DNA of 6,770 nt, taken from Acidobacteria bacterium UBA6911 (lineage in GTDB: Bacteria; Acidobacteriota; UBA6911). The notes beneath the pieces were generated by a model that was not told the origin of the DNA, searched no databases, and saw only the letters and a list, made by a program, of their open reading frames with translations. Made by a program: the position numbers and the translations under genes. Below, piece after piece: positions 5,434 through 6,770 of the stretch; the first letter of the stretch is position 1; each line of letters starts with the position of its first letter. The stretch lies in NCBI GenBank assembly GCA_002451015.1, contig DKBB01000160.1, positions 1-6,770 of the forward strand, written 5' to 3'.

Positions 5434-6675
5434 TTATTCCTTGGAGGGGGATTCGGGTAAATTTTCAGTAATTTTTTCGTATTTTTTTACCAGCAACCGA
5501 ATATAATCGGCATTGGAAGCATTCGGCTCCACTTCGAGATACCGAAGCATTGCACGCATGGATCCGTATGGATCCATTTTTTTTGCAAGAATGTTGGCCA
5601 GGACCAGCTGCATCTTGGGAAACTTATTCTCCTGGTCCAGATTTATTCCCTTGCGAACGCTCTCTTCGGCACTATCCAGCTTATTCAGATTGTATTTTGC
5701 CAGGGCGTCTAAAAAATATGCCTGAGGAAAGGAGGTGGCATTCAACTCCAGCGCTTCCCTCGTATACGACTCAGTCTCATCCCACTTCTCTTCCATCGCC
5801 GAAAGCTGTGCGAGCCTTAAGTAGGGATTTACGTATGATTTGTCCAGATTCAACGCTTCTTTATAGGCATTACGTGCCTGTTCGTACTGATCCTTTTCCT
5901 GATACAACCAACCCAGTTCGATCCAGGCATCGGAATATTGAGGGTATTTTACGATTGCAGACTTATAGTGTTTTTCCGCTTTGTCGAATTCATTATCCGC
6001 GAAAGCTTCCCGCCCTTTTTCCAGGTCTTTACGGGCGCGATCCGGAATCATTAAATCTGCCGTACTGACGACTGTCCTTTTCGCTCGGGTTAAAGGGTAA
6101 ATTACGATGGTGCCTACGTCCATATACCCTCTTGTCTGGCCGATGCCCAGCCTCGCAATAGTAGACTGATATCCGGTATATCTGGCCTGAACGACACAGA
6201 CGGCCATATCTTCCGGATAATTGCGTTTCAGCATTCTTTGCTGGTTTCTTTGTGAATGCACTCCCGTGCCTCCGGTAACGGCGCTGTCTGTAGAAAAATT
6301 CTCGGTTGCATCCGGGAAAAGGCTGCTGGCTCTATGCATGTCTCCTACCACAAAATTAAAATTACCGTTGCTGTCTACGAGTTGTTCCTTGATTACAACT
6401 CCACCGCAATCACGTTCAACGATGGTGCCAAAAGGAGGAGGGCTGCCATCCTCCTGAACCACTCTGCCGGATATTATTATCATATCCGGAGCCAGTTGCT
6501 GATCTTCTGGAGATGGGGGGGGTACGGGGGGTTGCTGGGGAATATCAGGGACAATTACAGGCACATTCGCATCGCTACCGGATCCCGGGGTATTTTCCTG
6601 CTGGGCGGAGGTGAAAGGTATGCTTGCCAGGACCAGCAGTGCCGTTATTATGTAAAATACAAGCTTGAAATTCAT
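5434..6675 (-). CDS. Secreted protein with carboxypeptidase-regulatory-like domain and C-terminal TPR repeats
   Basis: The product has 413 residues. A clear signal peptide covers 1-24 (hydrophobic 4-20, cleavage after TSA, QQ at the new N-terminus). A proline-rich linker follows (37-58). Then comes a beta-sandwich-like domain from about 66 to 195 beginning ISGRVVQEDGSPPP and containing VDSNGNFNFVVGD, typical of carboxypeptidase-regulatory-like/CNA-B folds. C90 and C160 could form a disulfide. Residues from about 213 to 385 form four to five TPR units, the clearest being SDAWIELGWLYQEKDQYEQA (248-267) and its neighbours with PxY/AxxxYxxAL spacing. This architecture resembles a family I recall from Acidobacteriota. 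TPRs suggest a scaffold for protein contacts in the periplasm; the partner is unknown. The ATG at 6673-6675 is preceded by GGAGG (complement of 6682-6686) at 6 nt. An 8-C run encodes prolines 52-54, and a terminator-like hairpin on the opposite strand lies inside the 3' part. Confidence 0.9.
   Translation of the reverse strand: MNFKLVFYIITALLVLASIPFTSAQQENTPGSGSDANVPVIVPDIPQQPPVPPPSPEDQQLAPDMIIISGRVVQEDGSPPPFGTIVERDCGGVVIKEQLVDSNGNFNFVVGDMHRASSLFPDATENFSTDSAVTGGTGVHSQRNQQRMLKRNYPEDMAVCVVQARYTGYQSTIARLGIGQTRGYMDVGTIVIYPLTRAKRTVVSTADLMIPDRARKDLEKGREAFADNEFDKAEKHYKSAIVKYPQYSDAWIELGWLYQEKDQYEQARNAYKEALNLDKSYVNPYLRLAQLSAMEEKWDETESYTREALELNATSFPQAYFLDALAKYNLNKLDSAEESVRKGINLDQENKFPKMQLVLANILAKKMDPYGSMRAMLRYLEVEPNASNADYIRLLVKKYEKITENLPESPSKE
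5558..5584 (+). terminator. Rho-independent terminator-like hairpin antisense to the TPR gene
   Basis: ATGGATCC (5558-5565), a 4-nt loop GTAT, and GGATCCAT (5570-5577) form a perfect 8-bp stem, followed on the + strand by seven further T (5578-5584). This is the best terminator geometry in the window. It would stop transcripts from the exported-protein gene that run about 200 nt past its stop codon. On the minus strand it is coding (residues 364-373, KKMDPYGSM), and no T-tract follows there, so it should not stop the TPR gene itself. It could also be a chance result of codons for two Asp-Pro / Gly-Ser pairs. Confidence 0.45.
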
Positions 6676-6770
6676 TATATACCTCCCTCACATATACCTT
6701 TGTAGAACGAGGGGGGGGTCTAGCAGCCCGTGGTGAAAGTACAATGGGTCGCGCGCATGGGGCTTGCGAG
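6676..6770 (-). promoter_or_regulatory. Upstream region of the TPR gene at the right edge, with G8 tract
   Basis: This 95-bp edge region carries the strong ribosome site of the TPR gene (complement of 6682-6686). Further upstream is a run of eight G on the + strand (6711-6718), which is eight C in the direction of the TPR gene. No convincing -35/-10 pair is visible on the minus strand. A short open stretch on the + strand from GTG at 6732 runs off the window, but nothing supports it as a gene. Confidence 0.3.

Noticed and set aside
5550..6068. 172-residue + strand open frame opposite the TPR gene
   Set aside because: It is antisense to clear TPR coding sequence and has the Pro/Arg/Ser-rich composition of a shadow frame.
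6732..6770. Possible start of a + strand gene at the right edge (GTG at 6732)
   Set aside because: Only 13 codons are visible, no convincing ribosome site precedes it, and it would be divergent through the TPR promoter region; unsupported.
1..6770. CRISPR array, tRNA/rRNA genes, insertion sequences, defence or toxin-antitoxin systems
   Set aside because: I read both strands for spaced repeats, cloverleaf-like arms, terminal inverted repeats and known effector motifs and found none; the genes are ordinary transporters, metal-binding and envelope proteins.

Overview
This 6.77 kb window looks like ordinary chromosomal DNA from a Gram-negative bacterium of moderate GC content. Two envelope proteins at the right end (a charged exported protein at 4371-5363 and a secreted carboxypeptidase-regulatory-like plus TPR protein at 5434-6675) closely resemble families I associate with Acidobacteriota, so that phylum or a relative is my best guess. 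The long cysteine-cluster protein at 1322-2059 would also fit Desulfobacterota-like genomes. This placement is inference from family memory, not a database result.

Layout, left to right: the 3' end of a probable SAM-dependent methyltransferase (+) converges, with a 3-nt gap, on an EamA/DMT-type exporter (-). The exporter is divergent from a YkgJ-type cysteine-cluster protein (+). A bile acid:sodium symporter-family transporter (+) follows after a 138-bp gap, with a Nif3-like dinuclear metal protein (+) 13 nt behind it, probably as a two-gene operon. The Nif3 gene overlaps tail to tail by 4 nt with a small DUF2007 protein (-). A 292-bp divergent spacer (4079-4370) holds a perfect 8-bp inverted repeat and a recognisable sigma70-like promoter. 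The exported charged protein (+) then converges on the secreted TPR protein (-), whose upstream region reaches the right edge.

Apart from transporter/Nif3, the genes are mostly single-gene units in alternating orientation with very tight tail-to-tail junctions. The two right-hand genes may both serve the cell envelope, but nothing shows that they work together. I found no RNA genes, mobile elements, CRISPR array, toxin-antitoxin or defence cassette, and no evidence of a novel multi-gene system. The most interesting non-coding signals are a perfect hairpin plus T-tract lying antisense inside the 3' part of the TPR gene, and two 8-base G/C homopolymers, one inside and one just upstream of that same gene.
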